Made by a program: the position numbers and the translations under genes. A stretch of 36,148 nucleotides of DNA from an uncultured Lachnospiraceae bacterium (lineage in GTDB: Bacteria > Bacillota > Clostridia > Lachnospirales > Lachnospiraceae): NCBI GenBank assembly GCA_946414825.1, contig CAMKQB010000017.1, positions 1 through 36,148 of the forward strand. Direction: 5' to 3'. Below are positions 16,460 through 25,968 of this stretch, piece by piece. Below the pieces are notes generated by a model. The model was not told the DNA's origin and searched no databases. It saw nothing but the letters and a program-made list of their open reading frames with translations. Numbering within the stretch: the stretch's first letter is position 1; each line of letters opens with the position of its first letter.

Positions 16460-18514
16460 TTACTTACTCATGCGTTCCATGTATTCATTCTTAGGCATAG
16501 GCTTTGCATAATAATATCCTTGTATCATATCACATTCAAGATCAGCAAGGAACTTAACATATTCTTCATCTTCTATTCCCTCAGCGACGGTTTTCATATG
16601 AAGACTTTTCGCAAGTGCAATAGCTTCACTGATTACTTTCTTGCCACGGTCATCACTGGTTTCACCTCTGAAGAATTCCGCATCAAGCTTAAGAACATCC
16701 AGCGGAAGATCCTTGAGAGAATTGAGGGATGAGTATCCCGCTCCAAAATCATCCATTGAAACCTTGAAGCCATAATTCTTCAGTCGATTAATTGTTTCAA
16801 TAAGAGCTTTCTTATCATCGAAGAAAGCACTCTCTGTGAGCTCTATCTCAATAAGCTCATGTGGACAACCTGCCGCATCTATCAAATCCCTTATCTGTTC
16901 CGCCAGATCTGATTCTGCAAAATGCGCCCTGGATACATTTACGGATACCGGAACACATTTGTACCCCTGATCCAGCCATCTCTTCTGGTCTCTCGCAACA
17001 TGCTTTAACATATAATGATCTATTTCTGTAATAAAACCATTATTTTCAAAAATAGGGATGAATCTTCCAGGTGTTACAAAGCCATGCTTAGGTGAATTCC
17101 ATCTGATTAGTGCTTCAGCCCCCTCCAGCTTATCAGTGCGAGGATCATATTTAGGCTGATAATACACTTCAAACTCCTCATTCTTAAGGGCTGACAACTG
17201 TTCTTCCTGAACAGTATCCAGCCATTTCTGATTCTCAACCAGCTTATTATCAAAGAATTTTATGCCCGACTCATTACTTACTCCCAGCTCTGCCTTTGCG
17301 GCACAAGCATTATTATACTCCGTATCAAGATCTATATCTTTACGTCTAACAACTCTTCCGCCGGCTGTCTCCTGAACTCCTATCAGATCAACCCCTGCCT
17401 GGAAGGAGAAGCTATGACTCTCATCCAAAAGAGTTAACGTCTTGATAAGTTCATGAAGTCGCATCTTTAGCTTATCTTCATCATCATATTTGAGGAGCAG
17501 TGCAAAGCTTGACGAAGTCTTGTGAGCACATAGCTCCTTATGCTCTAATGTCTTGACTATACACTTATGAATATCTTTTATTACATCCTCGCCCTCTTTA
17601 ATTGAATGGCAGAGACAATAATTCCTGTAATTAACAAATGTAAGATTGACTGATGCAAACTTCTGTCTTGCATTACTTGCCTTAGATAGAAGCTTTTCAC
17701 CTTTGTACAGATACCATTTCCAGTTCTTACCACCTGTAACATCATCTTCAAAATATAGATTTGTAATCCTGATGTGTCGAGCCAGATTACGAACAGAATT
17801 TATCATAAGTACTATGAGCAGAAGCCCAATAAGACCTATAATAACTATTACTATTCTAACCAGAAGATTAAGATCTCTCATATTTACATTAATAGTTGCC
17901 CGACCGATAAATGTCTCCTGTCCATCTTTCACATTTATTGGTATCCAGATAGGAAGATCAAACTGCTCAGGATTGTCAGAGCTGACAACTATAACATCCT
18001 GCTCATCATCAACATCTCTTATTTCTATCTCATGAACAACTACGCCATTTTCACCATCAGGATTGCGAACCAGGCGATCAAAGGAACGTCTGTTCAGAAT
18101 CAGCTTCTTATCTGAATCAATTTTGAAATAGTTATTCTTTACATCTTTATAAATCGTTATAGGATTATCATAGCCTGTTACTACAACTTCATTTGGAGTA
18201 TCTCCGCAGGTATTCTCCCCATTTTCATACAGAACCTTACCACTGTCATCAGTAATAATGAAGCTGTGTCCCTCGGTCTCAAGCAGCTTATATATATCCG
18301 GATTATCCTTACCCTTTTCATATATATCCGCCAGAGCTTTAATGGATCTATACTCATTATCTATTTTATTATCAATTACATAGAAATAGAAGCTTTCAGA
18401 ATAATACCTCACGACTATTATTGTAACTACTAATAATAGTATAAATGTGATAAATGTTAGAGCGAAACCATTTCCCCTTATCTTTTTCAGTTTCTTCTTA
18501 TCAGCTCTTTTCAT
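16460..18514 (-). CDS. Membrane c-di-GMP phosphodiesterase: sensor, degenerate GGDEF, EAL
   Basis: The EAL family hydrolyses c-di-GMP to pGpG. The 684-residue protein has a membrane helix at 16-37, an extracytoplasmic domain at about 40-215 (Cache/PAS-like fold, inferred), a second helix at 217-239, a degenerate GGDEF domain at about 255-420 and an EAL domain at about 445-684. In the EAL domain the Glu-Ala-Leu motif (467-469), N526, Glu-Ile-Glu-Leu-Thr-Glu (556-561), D588-D589 in Asp-Asp-Phe-Gly, K641 and E645 are present, so activity is expected. The GGDEF signature is replaced by Ser-Ser-Ser-Phe-Ala near 334, so no cyclase activity is expected. It starts 21 nt after the DUF4129-like gene with GGAGG upstream, linking it to the MoxR operon. 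Confidence 0.9.
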   Translation of the reverse strand: MKRADKKKLKKIRGNGFALTFITFILLLVVTIIVVRYYSESFYFYVIDNKIDNEYRSIKALADIYEKGKDNPDIYKLLETEGHSFIITDDSGKVLYENGENTCGDTPNEVVVTGYDNPITIYKDVKNNYFKIDSDKKLILNRRSFDRLVRNPDGENGVVVHEIEIRDVDDEQDVIVVSSDNPEQFDLPIWIPINVKDGQETFIGRATINVNMRDLNLLVRIVIVIIGLIGLLLIVLMINSVRNLARHIRITNLYFEDDVTGGKNWKWYLYKGEKLLSKASNARQKFASVNLTFVNYRNYCLCHSIKEGEDVIKDIHKCIVKTLEHKELCAHKTSSSFALLLKYDDEDKLKMRLHELIKTLTLLDESHSFSFQAGVDLIGVQETAGGRVVRRKDIDLDTEYNNACAAKAELGVSNESGIKFFDNKLVENQKWLDTVQEEQLSALKNEEFEVYYQPKYDPRTDKLEGAEALIRWNSPKHGFVTPGRFIPIFENNGFITEIDHYMLKHVARDQKRWLDQGYKCVPVSVNVSRAHFAESDLAEQIRDLIDAAGCPHELIEIELTESAFFDDKKALIETINRLKNYGFKVSMDDFGAGYSSLNSLKDLPLDVLKLDAEFFRGETSDDRGKKVISEAIALAKSLHMKTVAEGIEDEEYVKFLADLECDMIQGYYYAKPMPKNEYMERMSK

Positions 18515-18535
18515 AGCATCTAACCTCCGAAATAT

Positions 18536-19747
18536 CTACATCCTACTTAGTTTACTGATTGTTTCTCCATCCGGAACATAGTCCCCATATCTAACAGCAT
18601 CATAAACGGATGTAAGCTCAGCAGCCGGTGGAGTCTCCTGCTTATCCAGGATTTTCTTTATATCACCGGTGGTATCCGACCTTTCAGGCCTGAAAATGTC
18701 CTTATAGGACCGGACTCTCTTCTTATATATCCTTCTAACCTTCATGGCCGGAGAGCTTCCTCGCAGCCTGTCCTCTTTCACTATACGCTCGCGGACAACA
18801 GCATTTTTCTTCTTATACGATATATCCTCCAGCAGCTCGTATCTTCTATCCTGTTTCGAGATAATGAATTTGATCACAAACATCAAGAATTTCACAGTAA
18901 AAAATACCACTACTATTATAAATCCGGCAACAAGTATGAAGTTAATAATATTTGCCAGAAGTCCGGGCTCACCCTCTATTTCTTCGAAGCCATCCATTGG
19001 GGTGCCACCTATTCGCCCTCCAGTTAGTAGGCTAAATATAAAACCAAGGATAGCAAGAAGTACGACAAATATCAATTTAATAATTAATAAAATTGATCTG
19101 AGGAACTCTTCCAGTACAACCTCGAAATGCAGTAGATAGCCTAGTGTTATAGTCATAAATATAATAAATATGATTCCTATAATAATTAGTGTATTAACAG
19201 ATATTATTTGACTTAGTGGCGCTCCCGACACTGTCCTCGACTTAGCTATATAGTTCTCAAGCCCCTCAATATATAGAGAAATAAGGAAAATAATTATAGT
19301 AATGATAGGGAGTATGTAGCCTAGCCGGGTGTGCTCTGGGGAATGAAAATGAATTCCCAGCGCGGTAACTGCTATTCCCAGTGCAACACTCATCCATGGT
19401 ATATCCGAAATCCTCTTAAGCGTATAGTTCGAATGTAGATAATATAATCCGTCAAAAAAGAATTCAGCAATAACAACAATAATAACCCATTTGAAATATA
19501 TATCCGATATCAGAAAAAATGTAGCCGCCCCCATAATAACGTGAATAAGCAGCAAGGATATACCACGAGACATGCGCTCTCTAGCTATATAAGATATGCA
19601 AAGCATACCGAATACATAAAGCATGATACTTGGACTAATAATAGGCTGTCTAAATAGTCCAAATACTAAGTTTAGTAATAAAACTAATATACAGAATTGA
19701 TAAAGGAGCCTAAGAACTCTTCTAAGTACACTTGTCCATTTATACAT
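18536..19747 (-). CDS. Polytopic membrane protein with DUF4129-like C-terminus
   Basis: A 403-residue protein with about nine membrane segments through residue 290 and a basic cytoplasmic tail. The tail's Leu-Thr-Ser-Val-Tyr-Asp-Ala-Val-Arg-Tyr-Gly near residue 380 resembles the C-terminal DUF4129 signature of membrane transglutaminase-like proteins. The extracytoplasmic transglutaminase domain expected between helices in that family is not seen; only a short Gly-rich loop near 245-262 is present. Its gene overlaps the DUF58 gene by 8 nt, indicating translational coupling. Context (MoxR, DUF58, membrane partner) fits the common cell-envelope assembly or maturation module, whose exact role is uncertain. 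The DUF4129 call is tentative. Confidence 0.65.
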   Translation of the reverse strand: MYKWTSVLRRVLRLLYQFCILVLLLNLVFGLFRQPIISPSIMLYVFGMLCISYIARERMSRGISLLLIHVIMGAATFFLISDIYFKWVIIVVIAEFFFDGLYYLHSNYTLKRISDIPWMSVALGIAVTALGIHFHSPEHTRLGYILPIITIIIFLISLYIEGLENYIAKSRTVSGAPLSQIISVNTLIIIGIIFIIFMTITLGYLLHFEVVLEEFLRSILLIIKLIFVVLLAILGFIFSLLTGGRIGGTPMDGFEEIEGEPGLLANIINFILVAGFIIVVVFFTVKFLMFVIKFIISKQDRRYELLEDISYKKKNAVVRERIVKEDRLRGSSPAMKVRRIYKKRVRSYKDIFRPERSDTTGDIKKILDKQETPPAAELTSVYDAVRYGDYVPDGETISKLSRM

Positions 19748-20879
19748 TTATCGGCACCTCCCATCCTTCAGCGTATGGTCGGTTAGATATGAAGGGATAT
19801 TCATCATAGCAAGGAACTATAAGTCTGACTGAAGCCCCTGCCTTATCTATACTATCCATCACATCCAGCATATCCTGTCTGGCATATGGACTAATTACAA
19901 GATAAAGGGTATTATCCCTAGGGCTTGCCGCTTCTTCCTTTAGAAATCTAATAAAGGTGTCCTTTCCCTCGGAACCACTGATTTCTGCCAGCATCCTGTC
20001 TATTGTCACACCATGTCTCTTCTCGGCGCCCTCTTCTACGGCCGGTATGACATTTCCCTTATTATCCTTTCCATTTGTAATAACGGAAACCATGATACCA
20101 TCCTCCAGAAGCTCGCGTGCTATACTGCTGGCAAGTGAAATGGCCTCTTCAAGAAGCTTATTGGTTTCTATCATGTAATCATTATCCAGGTTAAGCATAA
20201 TCCTGACGCGGCTGTCAGTGGTATAGCCATACATATTTACCATCAGTTCTCTGGCCTTGGCGCTCTGTTTCCAATTAATACTTCTATATGGATCAAAGGA
20301 CTGGTATTGTCTGACACCTCTAAAGGAAAGGTTGTCTTCAACTATACTTCTCTTAGATTCAATCTCGCCCATTATGCCTCTGAAGAAAACCTTGAATCTA
20401 TCAGAGTTAAGCTTCTTGGGAAAAACATAAATAACATCTGAGTGGTTCATTTTACAAGCATAGCTACGTAGCATGAAGAAATCTCGCACAAGGATGCTGG
20501 CATTATTTACACCAACAACCCCACGGGAAGTACCTGTAAATGTGAGTCTCCTCGTAATCCTCTGATGACCAAGGATGGAGAAAAGCTCATTCTTATGATA
20601 TAGGTCAGTAACATTTGAATTCGTTTTATCCAGGAACTTCAGACTCTTATCGACCGAAAACTTCAAATGAAAAACAGGCAGAGGCAAAAACTTATCATTA
20701 GAAACAACTTCTATAAGTTCTGCGCTCTCCCCGCACTCAATATAATCCCGACTAAAGCTCACCTCTGTGTCGAGACCCTTACTCCAATATCTCATAAAGA
20801 GAAACTTCTGGATCAAATATATAATTGTAATCAAGATAACTGCTACAACTAAACGCATTGGTTTACTCCCAGTCTTCAA
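19740..20879 (-). CDS. DUF58 (vWA-like) protein
   Basis: A 379-residue protein with a membrane helix at about 10-29, a beta-rich region, then the DUF58 hallmark at 185-217 (Ser-Phe-Arg-Gly-Val-Arg ... Asp-Pro-Tyr-Arg-Ser-Ile-Asn-Trp-Lys). A vWA-like half follows (Arg-Ile-Met-Leu-Asn-Leu-Asp-Asn near 226). DUF58 proteins are the usual partners of MoxR ATPases and may be delivered or remodelled by them; biochemistry is largely inferred. Start overlaps the moxR end by 17 nt and its stop overlaps the next gene by 8 nt, so the three are translationally coupled. Confidence 0.88.
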   Translation of the reverse strand: MKTGSKPMRLVVAVILITIIYLIQKFLFMRYWSKGLDTEVSFSRDYIECGESAELIEVVSNDKFLPLPVFHLKFSVDKSLKFLDKTNSNVTDLYHKNELFSILGHQRITRRLTFTGTSRGVVGVNNASILVRDFFMLRSYACKMNHSDVIYVFPKKLNSDRFKVFFRGIMGEIESKRSIVEDNLSFRGVRQYQSFDPYRSINWKQSAKARELMVNMYGYTTDSRVRIMLNLDNDYMIETNKLLEEAISLASSIARELLEDGIMVSVITNGKDNKGNVIPAVEEGAEKRHGVTIDRMLAEISGSEGKDTFIRFLKEEAASPRDNTLYLVISPYARQDMLDVMDSIDKAGASVRLIVPCYDEYPFISNRPYAEGWEVPINV

Positions 20880-21813
20880 CAGGCGCTTCTACACTCGTCA
20901 GTGCTCCGCCAATAATGTCTCTCACATCCTTTAAGCCACTAACTCCCGAGCCTGTGATGACTCTATGTGCATACACATATGGAGCCAGAAATTTAACATC
21001 ATCCGGAGTAACATAGTCTCTTCCAGATATCGCGGCAAAAGCCTGCGACATTCTCATAAGATTAAGAGAGGCTCTTGGACTTACGCCTGAGAAAAGCTTC
21101 GCTGATTTTCTCGTAGCCTCTGATATATCAACGATATATTGCATTACAATTTTCTTGACTTTTACATTTTTGACTGCTTCAGCTGCATTTACTATATCCT
21201 CACCTGAGCAGACAGGCTTTATTTCTTCCTGAGGGGTGTCTGTGATAAATCTTTCAAGTATAGAAACTTCATCATCTCTTGTAAGGTCTCCCATGGTCAG
21301 CTTAACCATGAATCTATCCAGCTGGGCCTCTGGAAGTGGAAATGTACCCGTGGTTTCAACCGGATTCTCCGTAGCAATAACAATGAAAGGAGCCGTCAGC
21401 TCTCGTCCAACCCCATCTACTGTAACCACTCTCTCTTCCATTGCCTCAAGAAGTGCACTCTGGGTACGAGGAGTAGCACGGTTTATCTCATCCGCCAGAA
21501 GAATATTCGTGAAAACTGGACCAGGGATAAACTCGAACTCTTCTGTTTTCTGACTGTAAATATTCAGACCTGTTATATCCTGTGGCATCAGATCCGGAGT
21601 GAACTGAACTCGTCTGAACTCCGCCGCGATGCTGTCTGCGATACATTTCGCCATGGTTGTCTTTCCTGTTCCCGGCATATCCTCCAGGAGAACATGTCCC
21701 CCAGATAGCATCGCTGAGAAAATGAGGGAGAAAACCTCCTCGCTTCCTATCATGACGGTACGGATATTTCCTAACACCTTATTATATAAACTTCTTACTT
21801 CTGAAATTTCCAT
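20863..21813 (-). CDS. MoxR-family AAA+ ATPase
   Basis: A 316-residue AAA+ protein of the MoxR/RavA clade, thought to act as a chaperone for vWA-domain partners. The Walker A loop is at 45-52 (Asp-Met-Pro-Gly-Thr-Gly-Lys-Thr), Walker B at 104-109 (Ile-Leu-Leu-Ala-Asp-Glu), and Asn-Arg-Ala-Thr-Pro-Arg-Thr-Gln-Ser-Ala-Leu-Leu-Glu-Ala-Met-Glu-Glu follows, the MoxR signature. A sensor-1 Ala-Thr-Glu-Asn-Pro and a C-terminal lid (Ser-Pro-Arg-Ala-Ser-Leu) are present. It is the first gene of the MoxR-DUF58-DUF4129-EAL group, behind the purL terminator. GGGGAG lies only 3-4 nt before the ATG. Confidence 0.93.
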   Translation of the reverse strand: MEISEVRSLYNKVLGNIRTVMIGSEEVFSLIFSAMLSGGHVLLEDMPGTGKTTMAKCIADSIAAEFRRVQFTPDLMPQDITGLNIYSQKTEEFEFIPGPVFTNILLADEINRATPRTQSALLEAMEERVVTVDGVGRELTAPFIVIATENPVETTGTFPLPEAQLDRFMVKLTMGDLTRDDEVSILERFITDTPQEEIKPVCSGEDIVNAAEAVKNVKVKKIVMQYIVDISEATRKSAKLFSGVSPRASLNLMRMSQAFAAISGRDYVTPDDVKFLAPYVYAHRVITGSGVSGLKDVRDIIGGALTSVEAPVEDWE

Positions 21814-21851
21814 ATACTCCCCACTTATAAACCTGTATCCTAAAACGTGAA

Positions 21852-21883
21852 GAAACCCCGACAGCTGCTACTGTTGGGGTTTC
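21852..21883 (-). terminator. Terminator between purL and the MoxR operon
   Basis: GAAACCCC...GGGGTTTC arms of 13 nt (one G-T pair) enclose a 6-nt loop. On the minus strand the stem runs into TTTCTTCACGTTTT, a moderate T-rich tail. It separates purL from the downstream MoxR gene. Confidence 0.75.
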
Positions 21884-21991
21884 GTCTTTGATATGTGTCA
21901 ATTATCAATTTTGTAACTGATTTCTCAGTCAATTTTGTTATAACATATATCTACTTGATATTCAACCCCAAATACTTTTCTATCCTTGAAT

Positions 21992-24900
21992 TTACTTGAA
22001 GTACTCAACACCTGACTCAAATATCTTCTGATCTTTATCACCGAAGATATTAAGGTATGTATTCTTATCTCTACGCTCTGAGTGGCCCATCTTACCAAGC
22101 ACACGACCATCTGGACTTGTGATACCCTCGATTGCCATATATGAACCATTGATATTGTAATCCTCATCCATTGTAGGACGACCTTCAGCATCTACGTACT
22201 GAGTTGCAACCTGACCATTCTCAAAGAGCTTTCTGAGCCACTCTTCCTTAGCCACAAAGCGTCCTTCACCGTGTGAAATAGGAATTGAATAAACTCCACC
22301 AAGAGTTGCCTTACGTAGCCAAGGGCTCTTATTAGAAACAACCTTTGTATAAGCGATTCTTGACTGATGACGTCCGATTGAGTTACGAGCAAGTGTAGGG
22401 CTCATTTCTGTCTGTTCTACTATCTCACCTGTTGGAACAAGACCAAGCTTGATAAGTGCCTGGAATCCGTTACAGATACCAAGTACCAGACCGTCTCTCT
22501 CGTTAAGGAGTTTCATCATTTCGTCCTTGATCTTCTCATTTCTAAATGTAGTCGCGATGAACTTACCGGATCCATCTGGCTCATCACCACCTGAGAATCC
22601 ACCAGGGAACATTACGATCTGTGACTGACTGATAGCCTTGGTAAATGCATCAACGCTATCTCTTATACCCTGAGCATCCATATTGTTGAGGACGATAACC
22701 TCAGCATCCGCACCGGCTCTCTCAAAAGCTCTCGCGCTATCATATTCGCAGTTAGTACCTGGGAATACTGGTATAAATACCTTAGGTCTAGCAACCTTAT
22801 TCTTAGCTACATATATACTCTTTGCCTCATATACGCCGCCTTCATATCCTGTAAGCTCCGGATTGTATCTGAACTTAAGCTCAGACTCAGCTGTTCCAGC
22901 CTTCTTAGCAGCCATATAATCCTTTGCATGGCCCTCAAAGCGAGGCTCTACTCCACTATCTGTACTAAATACCTTCTTAAGTGGTGTTGTCCATGCCTTG
23001 ATAGCATCGTCTACAGAAATCTTTACAGAACCATATGTAAATGTACCATCATCAGTTACTGAACCAATAACCTTTGCAGGAAGACCAAGTGCCTTAACAT
23101 CCTCAGGTCTAACCTCCATAATTATTGAACCATAATCCTTGCGGCCGAGCTCATCCTCTGAAACCACATTTTTATCAAGGCTTACGCCAAGTTTATTACC
23201 AAATGCCATCTTGCTTACTGCTTCGATGATACCACCGAATCCAACAGCGAAGGCTGACTGAATAAGTCCCTGCTCTACAGCAGCACGTACCTTCGCATAT
23301 TTATCAAGTACATCCGCATAATCAGGAACATCATACTCATCCTTGTTGATGTCCATCTTCACGAGAAGATTTCCTGCTGACTTAAGTTCGGATGTAACTA
23401 CATTTTCAACTGTATTCATAACTACAGCAAAGGAGCAAAGTGTTGGAGGTACGTCTATCTCATTAAAGGAACCTGACATACTATCCTTACCACCGATAGA
23501 TGGAAGTCCAAGACCTATCTGAGCTGAGTATGAACCAAGAAGTGCAGCCAGTGGCTTACCCCAACGAGTAGGCACATCATTCATTCTCTCAAAATATTCC
23601 TGGAAAGTGAGACGTATCTTCGATACATCACCACCAGCTGCTGCTATTTTAGCAACAGAATCAATTACTGCATATATAGCACCGTGGTATGGACTCCAGC
23701 TAAGAAGATATGGATCCAGACCATAGCTCATCATACTTACAGCATCTGTGCTGCGAGTTCCAAGCATAGGAACTGTAGCAATCATTGTCTGCATTGGTGA
23801 GAGCTGATACTTACCACCATATGGCATTGTTACTGTATTAGCTCCGATAGTTGAGTCAAACATTTCCACCAGACCACGCTCTGAAGATACGTTGAGATCT
23901 GACAGAATGTCTAGCCATTTTGTCTTTATATCAGCATTCTTGTTGCTGTACTCTTCTGTGCTACCCTCAGCATCTATACCTGCAAATGGCTTAACAGTCT
24001 CTGATGGCATCTCAACCTCAGCTACAGTCTCCTGATGAGCACCATTGGTGTTCAGGAAGGCACGTGAGATATTAACTATCTCCTTACCTCTCCACTTAAG
24101 CACAAGTCTAGGGGACTCTGTTACAGTTGCCACCTTGACTGCCTCAAGATTCTCTTCTCTTGCATACTCAAGAAGTTTATCTGCATCCTTAGGATCAACA
24201 ACCAGTGCCATTCTTTCCTGTGACTCGGAAATTGCAAGCTCTGTACCATCCAGACCTGCATACTTCTTTGGTACGAGATCAAGATTAATATCCAGACCAT
24301 CAGCAAGCTCACCTATAGCAACTGATACACCCCCTGCACCGAAGTCATTACATTTCTTAATAAGTGTAGTAACCTCTGGACGACGGAACAGTCTCTGAAG
24401 CTTACGCTCTGTAGGAGGATTACCCTTCTGTACCTCAGCACCGCAGGATTCAAGGGACTCTGAGTTATGAGCCTTTGAAGAACCTGTAGCTCCACCACAA
24501 CCATCACGACCTGTACGTCCACCGAGAAGGATGATCACATCTCCCGGATCAGAGGTCAGTCTCTTAACATTATTCTTTGGAGCGGCACCTATAACGGCAC
24601 CAATCTCCATACGCTTAGCAACATAGTTTGGATGATAAACCTCCTGAACCAGACCTGTTGCAAGACCTATCTGGTTACCATAGGAAGAATATCCCTTAGC
24701 AGCTGTCTGAACAATCTTACGCTGTGGCAGCTTGTTAGGAAGTGTCTCAGAAAGCGCCTTAGTAGGATCAGCAGCACCGGTTACACGCATAGCCTGGTAC
24801 ACATATGTACGACCTGACAGTGGATCACGGATAGCTCCTCCAAGACATGTAGCCGCGCCACCGAACGGCTCTATCTCTGTAGGATGGTTATGTGTCTCAT

Positions 24901-25882
24901 TCTTAAAGGAAATCAGCCAATTCTCAGTAACAACACTTCCGTCCTCGTTCTTAATTGTAAGGGGAGCAACTATTGTACAAGCATTTATCTCGTCTGATAC
25001 GTCCAGATCCTCCAGCTTTCCATCCTTACGGAGCTTCTTCATACCCATAAGAGCGATATCCATGAGGCATGTAAACTTATCGTCTCTACCTGCATTTATC
25101 TCAGCCGCATCTGCAAGATACTTCTTAAATGTGCCTTCAATTGCGTCCTTATATTTACCCTCATCAAACTTAATATCTGTAAGTTCTGTGGCAAATGTAG
25201 TATGACGGCAATGGTCAGACCAGTATGTGTCCAGAACCCTGATCTCTGTCATTGAAGGATCTCTCTTCTCCTCAGAACCGAAATAATTTCTGATATGCTG
25301 GAAATCCTTAAATGTCATGGCAAGTCCAAGTGAATCATACAGCTTCTGGAAATCCTCCTCAGACATGCTGCAGAAGCCATCCAGAATAGCTACATCTGCC
25401 GGCTCGTCATAGTTTGCAACGAGAGTCTCTGGCTTAGCACCATCAGAGATACGTGCCTCAACCGGGTTAATAACATATTCCTCGATTGTCTTCTTATCAG
25501 CATCAGTAAGTGTTCCTGATACTGCATATGTGATACCCGATCTGATGATAGGCTCAGATGCATCATCAAGAAGCTTAACGCACTGCTCTGCAGAGTCCGC
25601 TCTCTGATCAAACTGACCAGGAAGGTATTCCATAGAGAACACAAACTCATCATCTGTATGAGGGAAATCCTCTCTATAAACAAGATCTACCGGAGGCTCT
25701 GAAAAAACTGTAACTATAGCTTCCTCAAATACTTCGTCAGACAGATTCTCAACATCATATCTAACAAGCTCTCTGACCTTTACATCCTTGAGACTGAGAT
25801 ATGCTCTGAACTCATTTGTAAGCTCATCGGCTCTAACCGCATAGTCAGGTCTCTTTTCCACGTAGATTCTTCTTACACTCAT
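21992..25882 (-). CDS. purL: Phosphoribosylformylglycinamidine synthase, single-chain form
   Basis: The fourth step of purine synthesis, converting FGAR and glutamine to FGAM with ATP. At 1296 residues it is the fused large form, with PurS-like N-terminal, synthetase and glutaminase parts in one chain, unlike the split PurS/PurQ/PurL of bacilli. Residues about 330-345 carry Asn-Glu-Thr-His-Asn-His-Pro-Thr, the synthetase active-site motif. Gly-Gly-Lys-Asp-Ser-Met-Ser lies in the second half of the synthetase. The glutaminase domain (about 1020-1296) has its catalytic cysteine near 1135 (Leu-Gly-Ile-Cys-Asn-Gly-Phe-Gln) and the partner histidine in Ser-His-Gly-Glu-Gly-Arg. It stands alone between an M14-like gene and a terminator. 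Confidence 0.96.
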   Translation of the reverse strand: MSVRRIYVEKRPDYAVRADELTNEFRAYLSLKDVKVRELVRYDVENLSDEVFEEAIVTVFSEPPVDLVYREDFPHTDDEFVFSMEYLPGQFDQRADSAEQCVKLLDDASEPIIRSGITYAVSGTLTDADKKTIEEYVINPVEARISDGAKPETLVANYDEPADVAILDGFCSMSEEDFQKLYDSLGLAMTFKDFQHIRNYFGSEEKRDPSMTEIRVLDTYWSDHCRHTTFATELTDIKFDEGKYKDAIEGTFKKYLADAAEINAGRDDKFTCLMDIALMGMKKLRKDGKLEDLDVSDEINACTIVAPLTIKNEDGSVVTENWLISFKNETHNHPTEIEPFGGAATCLGGAIRDPLSGRTYVYQAMRVTGAADPTKALSETLPNKLPQRKIVQTAAKGYSSYGNQIGLATGLVQEVYHPNYVAKRMEIGAVIGAAPKNNVKRLTSDPGDVIILLGGRTGRDGCGGATGSSKAHNSESLESCGAEVQKGNPPTERKLQRLFRRPEVTTLIKKCNDFGAGGVSVAIGELADGLDINLDLVPKKYAGLDGTELAISESQERMALVVDPKDADKLLEYAREENLEAVKVATVTESPRLVLKWRGKEIVNISRAFLNTNGAHQETVAEVEMPSETVKPFAGIDAEGSTEEYSNKNADIKTKWLDILSDLNVSSERGLVEMFDSTIGANTVTMPYGGKYQLSPMQTMIATVPMLGTRSTDAVSMMSYGLDPYLLSWSPYHGAIYAVIDSVAKIAAAGGDVSKIRLTFQEYFERMNDVPTRWGKPLAALLGSYSAQIGLGLPSIGGKDSMSGSFNEIDVPPTLCSFAVVMNTVENVVTSELKSAGNLLVKMDINKDEYDVPDYADVLDKYAKVRAAVEQGLIQSAFAVGFGGIIEAVSKMAFGNKLGVSLDKNVVSEDELGRKDYGSIIMEVRPEDVKALGLPAKVIGSVTDDGTFTYGSVKISVDDAIKAWTTPLKKVFSTDSGVEPRFEGHAKDYMAAKKAGTAESELKFRYNPELTGYEGGVYEAKSIYVAKNKVARPKVFIPVFPGTNCEYDSARAFERAGADAEVIVLNNMDAQGIRDSVDAFTKAISQSQIVMFPGGFSGGDEPDGSGKFIATTFRNEKIKDEMMKLLNERDGLVLGICNGFQALIKLGLVPTGEIVEQTEMSPTLARNSIGRHQSRIAYTKVVSNKSPWLRKATLGGVYSIPISHGEGRFVAKEEWLRKLFENGQVATQYVDAEGRPTMDEDYNINGSYMAIEGITSPDGRVLGKMGHSERRDKNTYLNIFGDKDQKIFESGVEYFK

Positions 25883-25932
25883 AATATTCTCCTCTTTTTC
25901 TAAGATTCTTCTGCTTCAGCCAAAGAATCCTT

Positions 25933-25938
25933 ATTATA
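25933..25938 (-). promoter_or_regulatory. Candidate -10 element for purL
   Basis: A perfect TATAAT on the minus strand lies about 50 nt before the purL ATG. No good -35 hexamer is spaced 16-18 nt away; that position is occupied by the palindrome at 25946-25961. An activator-dependent or repressed promoter would fit, but the evidence is thin. Confidence 0.35.
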
Positions 25939-25945
25939 TGTGTTA

Positions 25946-25961
25946 ATGCTTTATAAAGCAT
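25946..25961. promoter_or_regulatory. Perfect 16-bp palindrome upstream of purL
   Basis: ATGCTTTATAAAGCAT reads the same on both strands and covers the expected -35 region of the purL promoter. It lies 8 nt past the stop of the M14-like gene. It may be an operator, or a weak 3' hairpin for the upstream gene. Confidence 0.4.
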
Positions 25962-25968
25962 AATCTGC

